From the NCBI RefSeq assembly GCF_042429435.1, contig NZ_JBHMAF010000028.1: DNA of 64,000 bases; one strand, 5' to 3'. This DNA comes from Ectobacillus funiculus. GTDB lineage: Bacteria; Bacillota; Bacilli; Bacillales; Bacillaceae_G. Shown here piece by piece: positions 50,186 to 57,740 of this stretch; the stretch's first letter is position 1, and the number at the start of each line of letters is the position of its first letter. The notes below the pieces were generated by a model. The model worked only from the letters and a program-made list of their open reading frames with translations, had not been told where the DNA came from and did not search any database. A program made the translations under genes and the position numbers.

Positions 50186-51343
50186 TTACATATCAGAAAT
50201 CTTAATCCATTGACGTTTTTCAATTGATAAATCAACGGCTTCTAATACCTCTTGGCATTTCACGCCATCGCGGAAATTTGGAACAGGCTGGCGGTCTTCG
50301 CGGAACGCTGCCATTAACTCAACAACCTCATGAATGAAGGTATGCTCATAACCGATTGTGTGTCCTGGTGGCCACCATGCTTCAGCAAAAGCGTGGGCGG
50401 GATCTGTCGCTAATACGCGACGAAAGCCTTGCACATCAGCTCTATCATCGGTGAAATACACTTGCAATTCATTCATGCGTTCAAAGTCAAAAATCACGCT
50501 TCCTTTACTGCCATTAATTTCAAAGGAATTCGTACAGCGATGACCGGAAGCGAAACGGGTAGCTTCAAAGCTTCCTAAAGCACCGTTATCAAACCGGGCT
50601 AAAAATAAGGTAGCATCGTCTACAGTAACTTCGCCTTTTTCTGCATTGTCACTAACGGTTGCTGATAGGCCTGTCATATTAGTAGGAAGAGGTCTTTCTT
50701 TAATGAACGTATCACTCATTCCAATAACCTCGGTAATGTCACCGATGAGATAATGAGCCATGTCAATGAGGTGGGCGCCTAAGTCCCCATGGGATCCTGA
50801 ACCTGCAATATCCTTCTGAAGCCTCCACGCAAGAGGAAAATTTGGATCAATGAGCCAATCCTGCAAAAACCATGCACGAAAATGGTAGATATCACCTAAT
50901 CTACCTTCTTCAATTAGCTTTTTGGCTAACATCACGGCAGGAGCAAACCGATAGTTAAAACCGACCATATGTTTAACCCCAGCAGCTTCAACAGCTTCAA
51001 GCATTTCTCTCGCGTCCTTTAATGTAAGCGCTAACGGTTTTTCGCAAAAAACGTGTTTGCCTGCCTGAACTGCAGCAATGGTTATTTCCTTATGTACATC
51101 ACTAGGTGCATTAATATCAATTAAGTCAATATCGTCCCTTTCTAAAAGGCCTCTCCAGTCAGTTGTGTATTCCTTCCAACCGCATTGTTTCGCTGCTTCA
51201 GCAACACCCTCGGGGTTGCGTCCACAGATGACCTTCATTTCAGGGTGAATACTTTTTGGGAAAAAGAGCGGAAGATCACGATAGGCATGACTGTGTGCTT
51301 TACCCATAAATTTGTAGCCAACCATTCCAATTTTAATAGTCTC
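50186..51343 (-). CDS. Gfo/Idh/MocA-family oxidoreductase (2)
   Basis: 385 residues from ATG 51343, with GGGAGGAATTATAAACAA upstream. Rossmann start IKIGMVGYKFMGKAHSHAYR, the EKPLALTLKDAREML motif (about residues 95-109), HMVGFNYRFAPAVMLAKKLI and GSGSHGDLGAHLIDMAHYLIG (about 170-190) are typical. It is the first gene of the three-gene operon. Together with the ThuA-like protein and the second dehydrogenase it probably processes a sugar or sugar derivative released from plant polymers; a precise substrate cannot be assigned. A cre site overlaps its promoter. Confidence 0.9.
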   Translation of the reverse strand, partial: ETIKIGMVGYKFMGKAHSHAYRDLPLFFPKSIHPEMKVICGRNPEGVAEAAKQCGWKEYTTDWRGLLERDDIDLIDINAPSDVHKEITIAAVQAGKHVFCEKPLALTLKDAREMLEAVEAAGVKHMVGFNYRFAPAVMLAKKLIEEGRLGDIYHFRAWFLQDWLIDPNFPLAWRLQKDIAGSGSHGDLGAHLIDMAHYLIGDITEVIGMSDTFIKERPLPTNMTGLSATVSDNAEKGEVTVDDATLFLARFDNGALGSFEATRFASGHRCTNSFEINGSKGSVIFDFERMNELQVYFTDDRADVQGFRRVLATDPAHAFAEAWWPPGHTIGYEHTFIHEVVELMAAFREDRQPVPNFRDGVKCQEVLEAVDLSIEKRQWIKISDM

Positions 51344-51375
51344 CATTTGTTTATAATTCCTCCCATTTTCACGCC

Positions 51376-51395
51376 TTGAAATCGCATACATTATA
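51376..51395 (-). promoter_or_regulatory. Promoter and perfect cre site of the oxidoreductase operon
   Basis: TTGAAATCGCATACA (51376-51390, read on the plus strand) fits the cre consensus WTGNAANCGNWNNCA at every position. A minus-strand TATAAT (51390-51395) touches it. CcpA bound here would block the operon when glucose is present. Confidence 0.65.
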
Positions 51396-51625
51396 TAGTG
51401 AAATTACAACAGCGCAAACTTGATTTGTATAGTGTATGAACTAAGTTACTGATAGCAGAAACTCAGCTGTTTAAGGTTGTTTTTTATCCATTTCAATATA
51501 TAGCAGAGCAGGGGAGTTAAGAAGGTGTTTAGAACTAATCAAGGTGAACCGTATCGTAAGTAAATAGGTTTTTCTATAATCAGTATCCGAATTCCATTGT
51601 AAGATACGCGTGAAATTCAAAGAAC

Positions 51626-51647
51626 CAGCTCCGAGGTCACGGAGCTG
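51626..51647 (-). terminator. Orphan terminator beyond the GH10-like relic
   Basis: CAGCTCCG and CGGAGCTG form perfect 8-base arms. On the minus strand they are followed by GTTCTTTG. The hairpin lies 20 bases after the stop codon of the relic at 51668. Confidence 0.6.
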
Positions 51648-51667
51648 ATTTACTAGTTTTCTATTGT

Positions 51668-51760
51668 TTAGTCCATAATTGCCCAATAGGCAGGTTTTAC
51701 ATTGTAATTTGCATCAAAAACAAATGTTGCTTTGATCTCCTTTTTAAAAAAATATTTTTT
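51668..51760 (-). pseudogene. C-terminal relic, probably of a GH10 xylanase
   Basis: On the minus strand the frame ends EIKATFVFDANYNVKPAYWA then IMD and stop (51668-51670). The ending 'F(D)xxYNxKPAYWAI' is typical of GH10 endo-xylanases. Upstream of it the sequence is not coding. A terminator follows, and a promoter with a XylR-like operator lies about 130 bases upstream, as expected for a lost xylanase gene. Confidence 0.5.
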
Positions 51761-51885
51761 GAAAGGATTTCTTGAATGGTTAATTAAACCTCCTTTTTTA
51801 TAGTTTTCTAGCTAGGGGATATAGAGAAAGGGCTTTCAATTTACTTTGAAAAACTTGTGTAACTATAGTATTCTAGCTCGAGTTT

Positions 51886-51930
51886 ATTATAACAGCACTA
51901 AGTTCGTTTGTATACCGAACTAACTAAGTT
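51886..51930 (-). promoter_or_regulatory. Minus-strand promoter with XylR-like operator
   Basis: On the minus strand TATACA (51909-51914) and TATAAT (51886-51891) are 17 bases apart. The -35 box is covered by a dyad (AAGTTCG 51900-51906, CGAACT 51916-51921) next to AACTAAGTT (51922-51930), a half-site like those before GH52 and xylA. It points to the GH10-like relic and, beyond it, to the oxidoreductase operon. The rest of 51931-52189 shows no gene. Confidence 0.55.
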
Positions 51931-52189
51931 TTTTGAATTTTTTTTAGATTGAATTAATTTACAAACCCTTCAGCCCTTACATACAAGAGGTTTTAGATAC
52001 AAAAAAGGAGTACCTCCTCAGCTTCTTGTATAATTATTGAGGATGAATGGCTGTGTGGCTTACTCATGCTGCAGTATTGGAGGTCAAAAGTTTGGCTAAC
52101 GAACTCACTGGTTACTTCAAAATTAAGCTGAATTTTTCACAACAGATAAAGAATCCCTTTCACTAGGTCAAGATAAAGAGAAACGTCGT

Positions 52190-52229
52190 AAATAAAGCCT
52201 GCGGTTGAATTTCATAGTAGGCTTTATTT
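52190..52229 (-). terminator. Terminator of xylR
   Basis: AAATAAAGCCT (52190-52200) and AGGCTTTATTT (52219-52229) form perfect 11-base arms. A clearly related hairpin follows the mini-xylR at 57236-57271. Confidence 0.85.
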
Positions 52230-52267
52230 ACGATCATTATCGCCATTAATCAAAAAATACATCCAAC

Positions 52268-53443
52268 CTACTGCATTTGAAGTTTTGACTTCAGGAAATT
52301 TTCGGTTGAAAAAGCTGCAACCCCCAAAGCAGAAGAAGGAAGGGATAAATCTGAAAAATCAATCTTAATGTCCGTTTGGTGGAACGGCAATGTGAATCTG
52401 CCAATAATGTCCCGAACTTGCGGCTCAATCCATTGTCTTGCTGCTGCAAGGCGATTTCCAATGATAATTTGCTGGGGATTAAATGCATGAATGATATTAA
52501 TGATTCCCAAGCCTAGGTTTTTGCCGACCTCTTCCAACAGTTGAATGGCTGCTTGCTCCTCACTTTGTGCAAGTAATAGTATTTCGCCTAAATTGACATC
52601 ATTTGTTATTCCCAAGTTCATTTCATTTGCTTTTGATAGCAGGGATTGTTCAGAAGCATATAGTTCCCAACAGCCTTTATTTCCACATCGGCACTGCATT
52701 CCGTTTTTGTCAATTGTCATGTGCCCGAACTCACCCGAATATCCATTAATTCCTTTATATAATTCCCCATTAATAATAATACCTGTTCCAATCCCGATTC
52801 CTGCACTTACATAAATGAGATCATCAAAGGGTTGTCCGATTCCAAATTTTTTCTCTCCGTAAGCACCGGCGTTTGCCTCATTTTCAACAATAACAGGTAC
52901 ATTGAACATGTTTTCAAGCTCTGCTGTTAGTGAAACGTTTTTCCAACCTAGATTAGGGGCAAGCAAAATATCTCCTTCTTTGTTCACAACTCCCGGTGCA
53001 CCAATTCCAATTCCGACGATTCCATAGGGAGAGGGAGGGACAGCATCGATTAAAGAAGAAATAACACTTTTCACACGATTAAGGGTATCTTCAAAGGATA
53101 CATTTATATACTTTTCATTTTTGGTAATCACAATGTTTCCGTGGAGATCAGTTAAGACTCCGAGAATGTAGTTGACACCAAGATCAATTCCAACAGAATA
53201 GCCGGCACCTTGGTTAAACAAAAGCATTACTGGACGTCTGCCCCCGCTGGATTCGCCTGGGCCAGATTCATAAATTAACTGTTCCTCCAGCAGCTCTGCT
53301 ACTAATGACGATACCGTTCCTTTGTTTAAACCGCATTTTTGCGCAATATCAGCACGTGAAATAGGGGAATGATTCATAATCAAATTGAATACAACTGATT
53401 TATTTTCTTTTTTTACTAACTGCTGATTCCAGGTCGTTTGCAT
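52268..53443 (-). CDS. xylR: Xylose repressor XylR (ROK family)
   Basis: 391 residues. The N-terminal winged helix (about residues 1-70) has ISRADIAQKCGLNKGTVSSLVAELLEE; the ROK domain follows, with GYSVGIDLGVNYILGVLTD, IGIGAPGVVNKEGDILLAPNLGW, VENEANAGAYGEKKFG and the cysteine motif CRCGNKGCWELYAS (about 246-259). These are typical of Bacillus XylR, which binds operator dyads and is released by xylose. It is divergent from xylA2, with the operator and promoter in between. AAGGGAACGG precedes its ATG. Confidence 0.95.
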   Translation of the reverse strand: MQTTWNQQLVKKENKSVVFNLIMNHSPISRADIAQKCGLNKGTVSSLVAELLEEQLIYESGPGESSGGRRPVMLLFNQGAGYSVGIDLGVNYILGVLTDLHGNIVITKNEKYINVSFEDTLNRVKSVISSLIDAVPPSPYGIVGIGIGAPGVVNKEGDILLAPNLGWKNVSLTAELENMFNVPVIVENEANAGAYGEKKFGIGQPFDDLIYVSAGIGIGTGIIINGELYKGINGYSGEFGHMTIDKNGMQCRCGNKGCWELYASEQSLLSKANEMNLGITNDVNLGEILLLAQSEEQAAIQLLEEVGKNLGLGIINIIHAFNPQQIIIGNRLAAARQWIEPQVRDIIGRFTLPFHQTDIKIDFSDLSLPSSALGVAAFSTENFLKSKLQMQ

Positions 53444-53525
53444 AATAGTTTCCGTTCCCTTCTTTTACAATATACCTACATTTATTATAGCGATTTTACT
53501 CTCCGGAATAAATTTTAATTATAAT

Positions 53526-53571
53526 AAACTTTGTTCATCCGGTAGACAAACAAAGTTTGCGGTGATATAAT
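53526..53571 (+). promoter_or_regulatory. xylA2 promoter with XylR operator over the -35 box
   Basis: Perfect arms AAACTTTGTT (53526-53535) and AACAAAGTTT (53549-53558). TAGACA (53543-53548) and TATAAT (53566-53571) are 17 bases apart; the -35 lies in the operator spacer, so bound XylR would exclude RNA polymerase. Confidence 0.9.
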
Positions 53572-53631
53572 CAATTCATAAGTTGTACAGCTGAAGGAAA
53601 ATTGGTATATAGTTGTTTTATTTTTAGTGTG

Positions 53632-53646
53632 TTGTAAGCGATAACA
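53632..53646 (+). promoter_or_regulatory. cre (CcpA) site in the xylA2 leader
   Basis: TTGTAAGCGATAACA fits the cre consensus at every position. It lies downstream of the promoter and 51 bases before the xylA2 ATG, where CcpA would act as a roadblock. Confidence 0.8.
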
Positions 53647-53696
53647 ACAAAAAATGTGAATTTGTAACATGAAAACCAAAGAGGAGGAAGTTTCAG

Positions 53697-55028
53697 ATGG
53701 CTTATTTCCAAAATATTAACCAAATTAAGTTTGAAGGTCCAGCATCAAAAAATCCACTTTCATTTAAGTATTACAACCCGGAAGAAAAAATAAACGGCAA
53801 AACAATGGAAGAAATTCTGCGCTTTTCTGTTGCGTATTGGCATACATTCGCTGCTGATGGAACAGATCCATTCGGTGCAGGAACGATGATTCGCCCTTGG
53901 GATCATTATAAAGGCCTAGATTTGGCAAAAGCACGTGTGGAAGCAGCATTTGAATTGTTTGAGAAACTAAATGTACCTTTCTTCTGCTTCCATGATTCTG
54001 ATATCGCGCCTGAAGGAAACACACTAAAGGAAACATATGACGCCCTTGATCCGATCGTTGCGATGATTAAGGATTATATGAAAACAAGCAAAACGAAATT
54101 GCTTTGGAATACAGTGAATGCGTTTACGCACCCACGATACGTTCATGGCGCAGCAACTTCCAATAATGCAGATGTGTTTGCTTATGCTGCTGCGAAAGTG
54201 AAAAAGGGTCTTGAAATCGGAAAAGAGCTTGGAGCAGAGAACTATGTATTCTGGGGCGGCCGAGAAGGCTATGAAACATTATTAAATACAGACATGAAAC
54301 TTGAACAGGATAATTTAGCACGTTTCTTCCATATGGCTGTTGATTATGCGAAGGAAATTGGCTTCGATGGCCAATTCTTAATTGAACCGAAGCCAAAAGA
54401 GCCAACAAAGCATCAATACGATTTTGATGTTGCGACTGGTTTAGCATTCTTGCAAAAATATGATCTTCAAGATCACCTTAAGTTTAATATCGAAGCAAAC
54501 CATGCGACACTTGCCGGTCATACATTTGAACACGAGCTGCGCGTTGCCCGCATTAACGGTATGCTTGGATCTGTAGATGCGAACCAAGGGGATACATTAA
54601 TTGGCTGGGATACAGATGAATTCCCGACAGATTTATATTCTACTACGCTGGCGATGTATGAGATTTTACTGAACGGCGGCCTTGGCAAAGGTGGACTTAA
54701 CTTTGATGCGAAGGTACGAAGAGGCTCCTTTGAACCAGAAGATTTATTCCACGCTCATATTGCCGGAATGGATGCATTTGCAATCGGCTTGAAGGTAGCG
54801 AATAAACTCCTTGAGGATAGAGTATTAGAGGATGTAATCGCTGACAGATACAGCAGCTTCACAGAAGGCATTGGCTTAGAGATTGTAGAAGGCAGAGCGG
54901 ATTTCCACAAGCTTGAGCAGTATGCATTAAATCTTGGAGAAATCAAGAACAAATCTGGCCGTCAGGAACGATTAAAAGCAGTGGTAAACCAATATTTATT
55001 GGAAACATTATCAAGTGTAACTGTATAA
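53697..55028 (+). CDS. xylA: Xylose isomerase, copy 2
   Basis: 443 residues, the normal length of class II xylose isomerases. Metal- and substrate-binding motifs as in copy 1: WHTFAADGTDPFG, FCFHDSDIAPEG (His and Asp of the catalytic site), NYVFWGGREGYETL, FLIEPKPKEPTKHQYD, GSVDANQGDTLIGWDTDEFP. I count eight residue differences from copy 3. It is the copy that keeps the standard divergent arrangement with xylR. AGAGGAGGAAG precedes the ATG. A terminator follows, so it is monocistronic and not linked to xylB. Confidence 0.96.
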   Translation: MAYFQNINQIKFEGPASKNPLSFKYYNPEEKINGKTMEEILRFSVAYWHTFAADGTDPFGAGTMIRPWDHYKGLDLAKARVEAAFELFEKLNVPFFCFHDSDIAPEGNTLKETYDALDPIVAMIKDYMKTSKTKLLWNTVNAFTHPRYVHGAATSNNADVFAYAAAKVKKGLEIGKELGAENYVFWGGREGYETLLNTDMKLEQDNLARFFHMAVDYAKEIGFDGQFLIEPKPKEPTKHQYDFDVATGLAFLQKYDLQDHLKFNIEANHATLAGHTFEHELRVARINGMLGSVDANQGDTLIGWDTDEFPTDLYSTTLAMYEILLNGGLGKGGLNFDAKVRRGSFEPEDLFHAHIAGMDAFAIGLKVANKLLEDRVLEDVIADRYSSFTEGIGLEIVEGRADFHKLEQYALNLGEIKNKSGRQERLKAVVNQYLLETLSSVTV

Positions 55029-55055
55029 TCAAAACAAACAGTCCAATAAATAAAA

Positions 55056-55093
55056 AACATGCTGGAACGGTATTTTGCTCCAGTATGTTTTTT
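55056..55093 (+). terminator. Terminator of xylA2
   Basis: AAACATGCTGGA pairs (one G-U) with TCCAGTATGTTT, followed by TTT. Confidence 0.8.
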
Positions 55094-55133
55094 ACCATCT
55101 ATATACGTCGACTTAATTTTTTCAGCATGGTCT

Positions 55134-55164
55134 ACTCCCCACTTCGCCTGAAGTGGGGAGTTTT
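55134..55164 (+). terminator. Second hairpin after xylA2
   Basis: ACTCCCCACTTC and GAAGTGGGGAGT form 12-base arms with a 4-base loop, followed by TTTTCC. The remaining 55165-55345 sequence holds only broken short frames. Confidence 0.85.
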
Positions 55165-55359
55165 CCTTGAGAACAACAAGCTAAGGATCTAATAACCGAT
55201 AGAAAAAACAATTTAAGCAGTTACAGAGAAAAATAGTTATTAAGTAAGTAGACATAATCGGGATTATTGGTGGCGTGTCTGTTTGTGAAAAGGGAACAAC
55301 GAACATGATGAATGTCCCTGTTGATGGGAATGTAGTCAAAAGGTGATAGGAGGAAAAAA

Positions 55360-55806
55360 GTGAAAGTAGTAATTGCGTCTGATCATGGTGGAATGAATAT
55401 TCGTAAAGAAATAATTTCATTAATGGAAGAGTTGAATATAGAGTATGTAGATTTAGGGTGTGAATGTAACACCTCTGTTGACTATCCGGATTACGCGATT
55501 CCAGTGGCTGAAAAGGTGGCAAGTGGTGAAGTGGATCGAGGTATTCTAATTTGTGGTACAGGAATTGGAATGAGTATTGCAGCAAACAAAGTAAAAGGAG
55601 TCCGTTGCGCGCTTGTACACGATACATTTAGTGCTAAGGCAACGAGAGAACATAATAATACAAATATATTGGCTATGGGAGAACGTATCATTGGTCCGGG
55701 CTTAGCTCGAGATATTGCAAAAATATGGTTAACAACCCCCTTCGAGGGTGGTAGGCATGAAAATCGTGTCAATAAAATAACAGCATATGAAGTAACTTTT
55801 GGGTAA
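55360..55806 (+). CDS. rpiB: Ribose-5-phosphate isomerase B (RpiB/LacAB family)
   Basis: 148 residues with a GTG start at 55360, preceded by ATAGGAGGAAAAAA. Family motifs: VVIASDHGGMNIRKEI, DYPDYAIPVAEKVASGEVDRG, the anion-hole/catalytic segment ILICGTGIGMSIAANKVKGVRCAL (cysteine in LICGTG) and HNNTNILAMGERIIG. It interconverts ribose-5-phosphate and ribulose-5-phosphate, completing the non-oxidative pentose phosphate pathway used by xylose. Allose- or galactose-6-phosphate isomerase activity is possible in this family. It starts a small unit with the next two genes. Confidence 0.92.
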   Translation: MKVVIASDHGGMNIRKEIISLMEELNIEYVDLGCECNTSVDYPDYAIPVAEKVASGEVDRGILICGTGIGMSIAANKVKGVRCALVHDTFSAKATREHNNTNILAMGERIIGPGLARDIAKIWLTTPFEGGRHENRVNKITAYEVTFG

Positions 55807-55817
55807 AATCAGGAACA

Positions 55818-55993
55818 TGCTATATCAGGAAGGTGACTTTATTGCCTTGGCCAAGTACTCAATACCTGAAACCATTAAATTTATGGTCATGCATGGTACA
55901 GTTTTTACGATTTTTTCCTTAATTATTGGGTATCCTATTGGAATCCTTTTCAAGATTCATCTATCCATAGCGGCACGAGAGGATGATGAATAA
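55818..55993 (+). CDS. Small protein with one membrane segment, unknown function
   Basis: About 58 residues from an ATG near 55818 (a longer form from 55799 is possible); the ribosome binding site is poor. After a soluble stretch (EGDFIALAKYSIPETIKF) there is one membrane helix (TVFTIFSLIIGYPIGILF). The stop overlaps the start of the binding-protein gene by one base, so translation is coupled. I do not recognise it; it may be a fragment of a larger membrane protein. Confidence 0.45.
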
Positions 55994-56946
55994 TGAAGAA
56001 AAGATGGATGATCCTACTATTCTGCGTTTTCTTTTTAACCGCCTTAATAGGTTATACAGTTAAGTTCCTTAGAGAAAATGATAAGCCTAAAGTAGTTGTT
56101 GTTTTAAAAGAATTAGATTCACAGTATTGGAAAATTGTTAAAGGAGGGGTAGAAAAGGGGTTTCGTGATTTTGATATAGATGGTAAAGTTCTCGCAACTC
56201 ATGACGGATCCGTAGAAGAACAGAACGATATATTAAAAAATATTCTTAAAGAAAAGCCAGACGTAGTAATTGTCGCTCCGATTTCTGCATCTAATATTCC
56301 TATCTTAAAGGAGTTTGACAAAAACAATATTCCCGTATTGTTAGTAGACACAAATGACCTCTGGGAAAATAAAACTTCTTATATTGGTACTGATAATTTT
56401 GAACTAGGAAGAAAAGCAGGGGAATTATTAGCATCGCAACTGCAACCTGGAGATGAAGTGGCCCTTCCCCTTTTTGACGGATTTTTAACCAATCAAGTTT
56501 TCAGTGAACGAATAAACGGAGTTAAATATAGTTTAGAAGATGCAGGCGTTACAGTCTTGGTAGACACAATAAAATTACGGGACGAACTTTCATCCGTTAA
56601 AAAAGCAATGACAAATATTTTACAGGATCATCCTGATGTTAAAGGGGTATTTGCTGTAAATGATATCATAGCACTAAGTGTTTTCGAGGTCACTAAGGAA
56701 CATGGGTATAAAATACCGATCGTAGGAGCGGATGGAGTTATCGAAATGGTGGATTTAATAGAAGATGGAACTTTAACTAGTACAATAGCACAGAATCCTT
56801 ATGATATGGGCTATATAAGTGTGGAAACTGCAGTGAAAGTGATAAAGGGAGAAAAAGTTGCAAAAAATATAGATACTGGTATAGATATTATCACTAAGGA
56901 TAATGCGAAACAGCAGCTAGATTTTCTGAAACAATTGTTGAAGTGA
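55993..56946 (+). CDS. Membrane-anchored sugar-binding protein (RbsB/XylFII-like)
   Basis: 317 residues. An N-terminal membrane helix (about residues 5-24) has no lipobox or signal-peptidase site in the usual place, so the protein should stay anchored. The rest is a periplasmic-binding-protein fold of the ribose/xylose type: DSQYWKIVKGGVEKGFRDF, PDVVIVAPISASNIPILKEF, YIGTDNFELGRKAGELL, VKGVFAVNDIIALSVFEV, VGADGVIEMVDLIEDG. In clostridia an anchored xylose-binding protein (XylFII) works as the sensor for a LytS/YesN pair rather than for transport; the architecture here fits. No kinase gene is adjacent. It may also serve the ABC genes at the window start. Confidence 0.8.
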   Translation: MKKRWMILLFCVFFLTALIGYTVKFLRENDKPKVVVVLKELDSQYWKIVKGGVEKGFRDFDIDGKVLATHDGSVEEQNDILKNILKEKPDVVIVAPISASNIPILKEFDKNNIPVLLVDTNDLWENKTSYIGTDNFELGRKAGELLASQLQPGDEVALPLFDGFLTNQVFSERINGVKYSLEDAGVTVLVDTIKLRDELSSVKKAMTNILQDHPDVKGVFAVNDIIALSVFEVTKEHGYKIPIVGADGVIEMVDLIEDGTLTSTIAQNPYDMGYISVETAVKVIKGEKVAKNIDTGIDIITKDNAKQQLDFLKQLLK

Positions 56947-57030
56947 AGCGACAGACATGGCACATACATTGATTGGCAGAGGTCACAGGCTAGCAGCCGA
57001 TGCCGTCGTCGTATTGAAAAGGCTCAGTCC

Positions 57031-57213
57031 ATGAACTATTCTCGGCACTCATCATCTACTTATCCAATGATGATGAAGTATAGTGGTGGTTTAAGCTATG
57101 GTTTCTACGGGTTAATGGGTGTACTTTTGGCTGTGTTTGTTTGGAAGTTTGTCCCTGAAACGAAAGGAAAGACCTTAGAGGAAATGGAGACAGTTTGGAA
57201 TAAATCAGCATAA
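57031..57213 (+). pseudogene. C-terminal relic of an MFS sugar porter (XylE/AraE/XylT type)
   Basis: The last 45 residues give one membrane helix followed by KFVPETKGKTLEEMETVW, the unmistakable C-terminal signature of sugar-porter-family symporters (PETKG-(K/R)-(T/S)-LEE). The other eleven helices are missing; the upstream sequence (56950-57030) is only fragmentary. A xylose:H+ symporter would fit the locus. Confidence 0.75.
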
Positions 57214-57235
57214 TACATTATAAAATATAGGAAAT

Positions 57236-57271
57236 ATAAAGACTGTCGCTGAATTTCACGGCAGTCTTTAT
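57236..57271 (-). terminator. Terminator of the mini-xylR
   Basis: ATAAAGACTG (57236-57245) and CAGTCTTTAT (57262-57271). The loop GAATTTCA is shared with the xylR terminator at 52190, showing common origin. Confidence 0.8.
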
Positions 57272-57311
57272 GCATTATTATTGTTATTCATCTAAAAATA
57301 AGCTTACTTTA

Positions 57312-57482
57312 CTACAGTTGCAGCCTTGACTTCAGAAATGCTTCGGCTGAAAAAGCCGAAACTCCTAAGCCAGACGTTTGGGCGATATCGGCACGTGAAA
57401 TAGGAGAATTGTTCATAATGAGATTTAGTACAATTGACTTATTTTCTTTTTTTACTAACTGTTGATTCCAGATCATTTGCAT
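57312..57482 (-). pseudogene. Mini-xylR: xylR with a large in-frame internal deletion (56 aa)
   Basis: ATG (57482) to TAG (57312) is fully open. Residues 1-37 match the N-terminus of XylR (MIWNQQLVKKENKS, ISRADIAQ); residues about 38-56 match its C-terminus (GVSAFSAEAFLKSRLQ against GVAAFSTENFLKSKLQ). About 330 codons in between are missing, but the frame is kept. It lies before xylA3 as xylR lies before xylA2. It contains only the first part of the winged helix, so operator binding is unlikely. I call it a pseudogene but it could be translated. Confidence 0.85.
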
Positions 57483-57567
57483 GATGATCTCCGTTCTCTT
57501 CTTTTACAGTAGCCGTACAGCTACTATAACGATTTTATTTTTCTGAATGGGTTCTATTAATTACAAT

Positions 57568-57613
57568 AAACTTTGTTCATCCGATAGACAAACAAAGTTT
57601 GCGGTGATATAAT
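57568..57613 (+). promoter_or_regulatory. xylA3 promoter with XylR operator over the -35 box
   Basis: Arms AAACTTTGTT (57568-57577) and AACAAAGTTT (57591-57600), TAGACA (57585-57590) and TATAAT (57608-57613) with 17-base spacing. It is nearly identical to the xylA2 promoter. Confidence 0.9.
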
Positions 57614-57672
57614 CAATTCATAAGTTGTACAGCTGAAGGGAATTTGATGTATAGTTGTTTATTTTTAGTGCA

Positions 57673-57687
57673 TTGTAAGCGATAACA
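57673..57687 (+). promoter_or_regulatory. cre (CcpA) site in the xylA3 leader
   Basis: TTGTAAGCGATAACA, identical to the site in the xylA2 leader, 54 bases before the start codon. Confidence 0.8.
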
Positions 57688-57740
57688 GCAAAAGAAATCA
57701 TGAATTCATAACATGAAAACAAAAGGGGAGGAAATTCCAC

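Noticed and set aside
55181..55627. 148-codon minus-strand frame
   Set aside because: It overlaps rpiB, which has clear family motifs; composition (many L, H, Q, S) is that of an antisense shadow.
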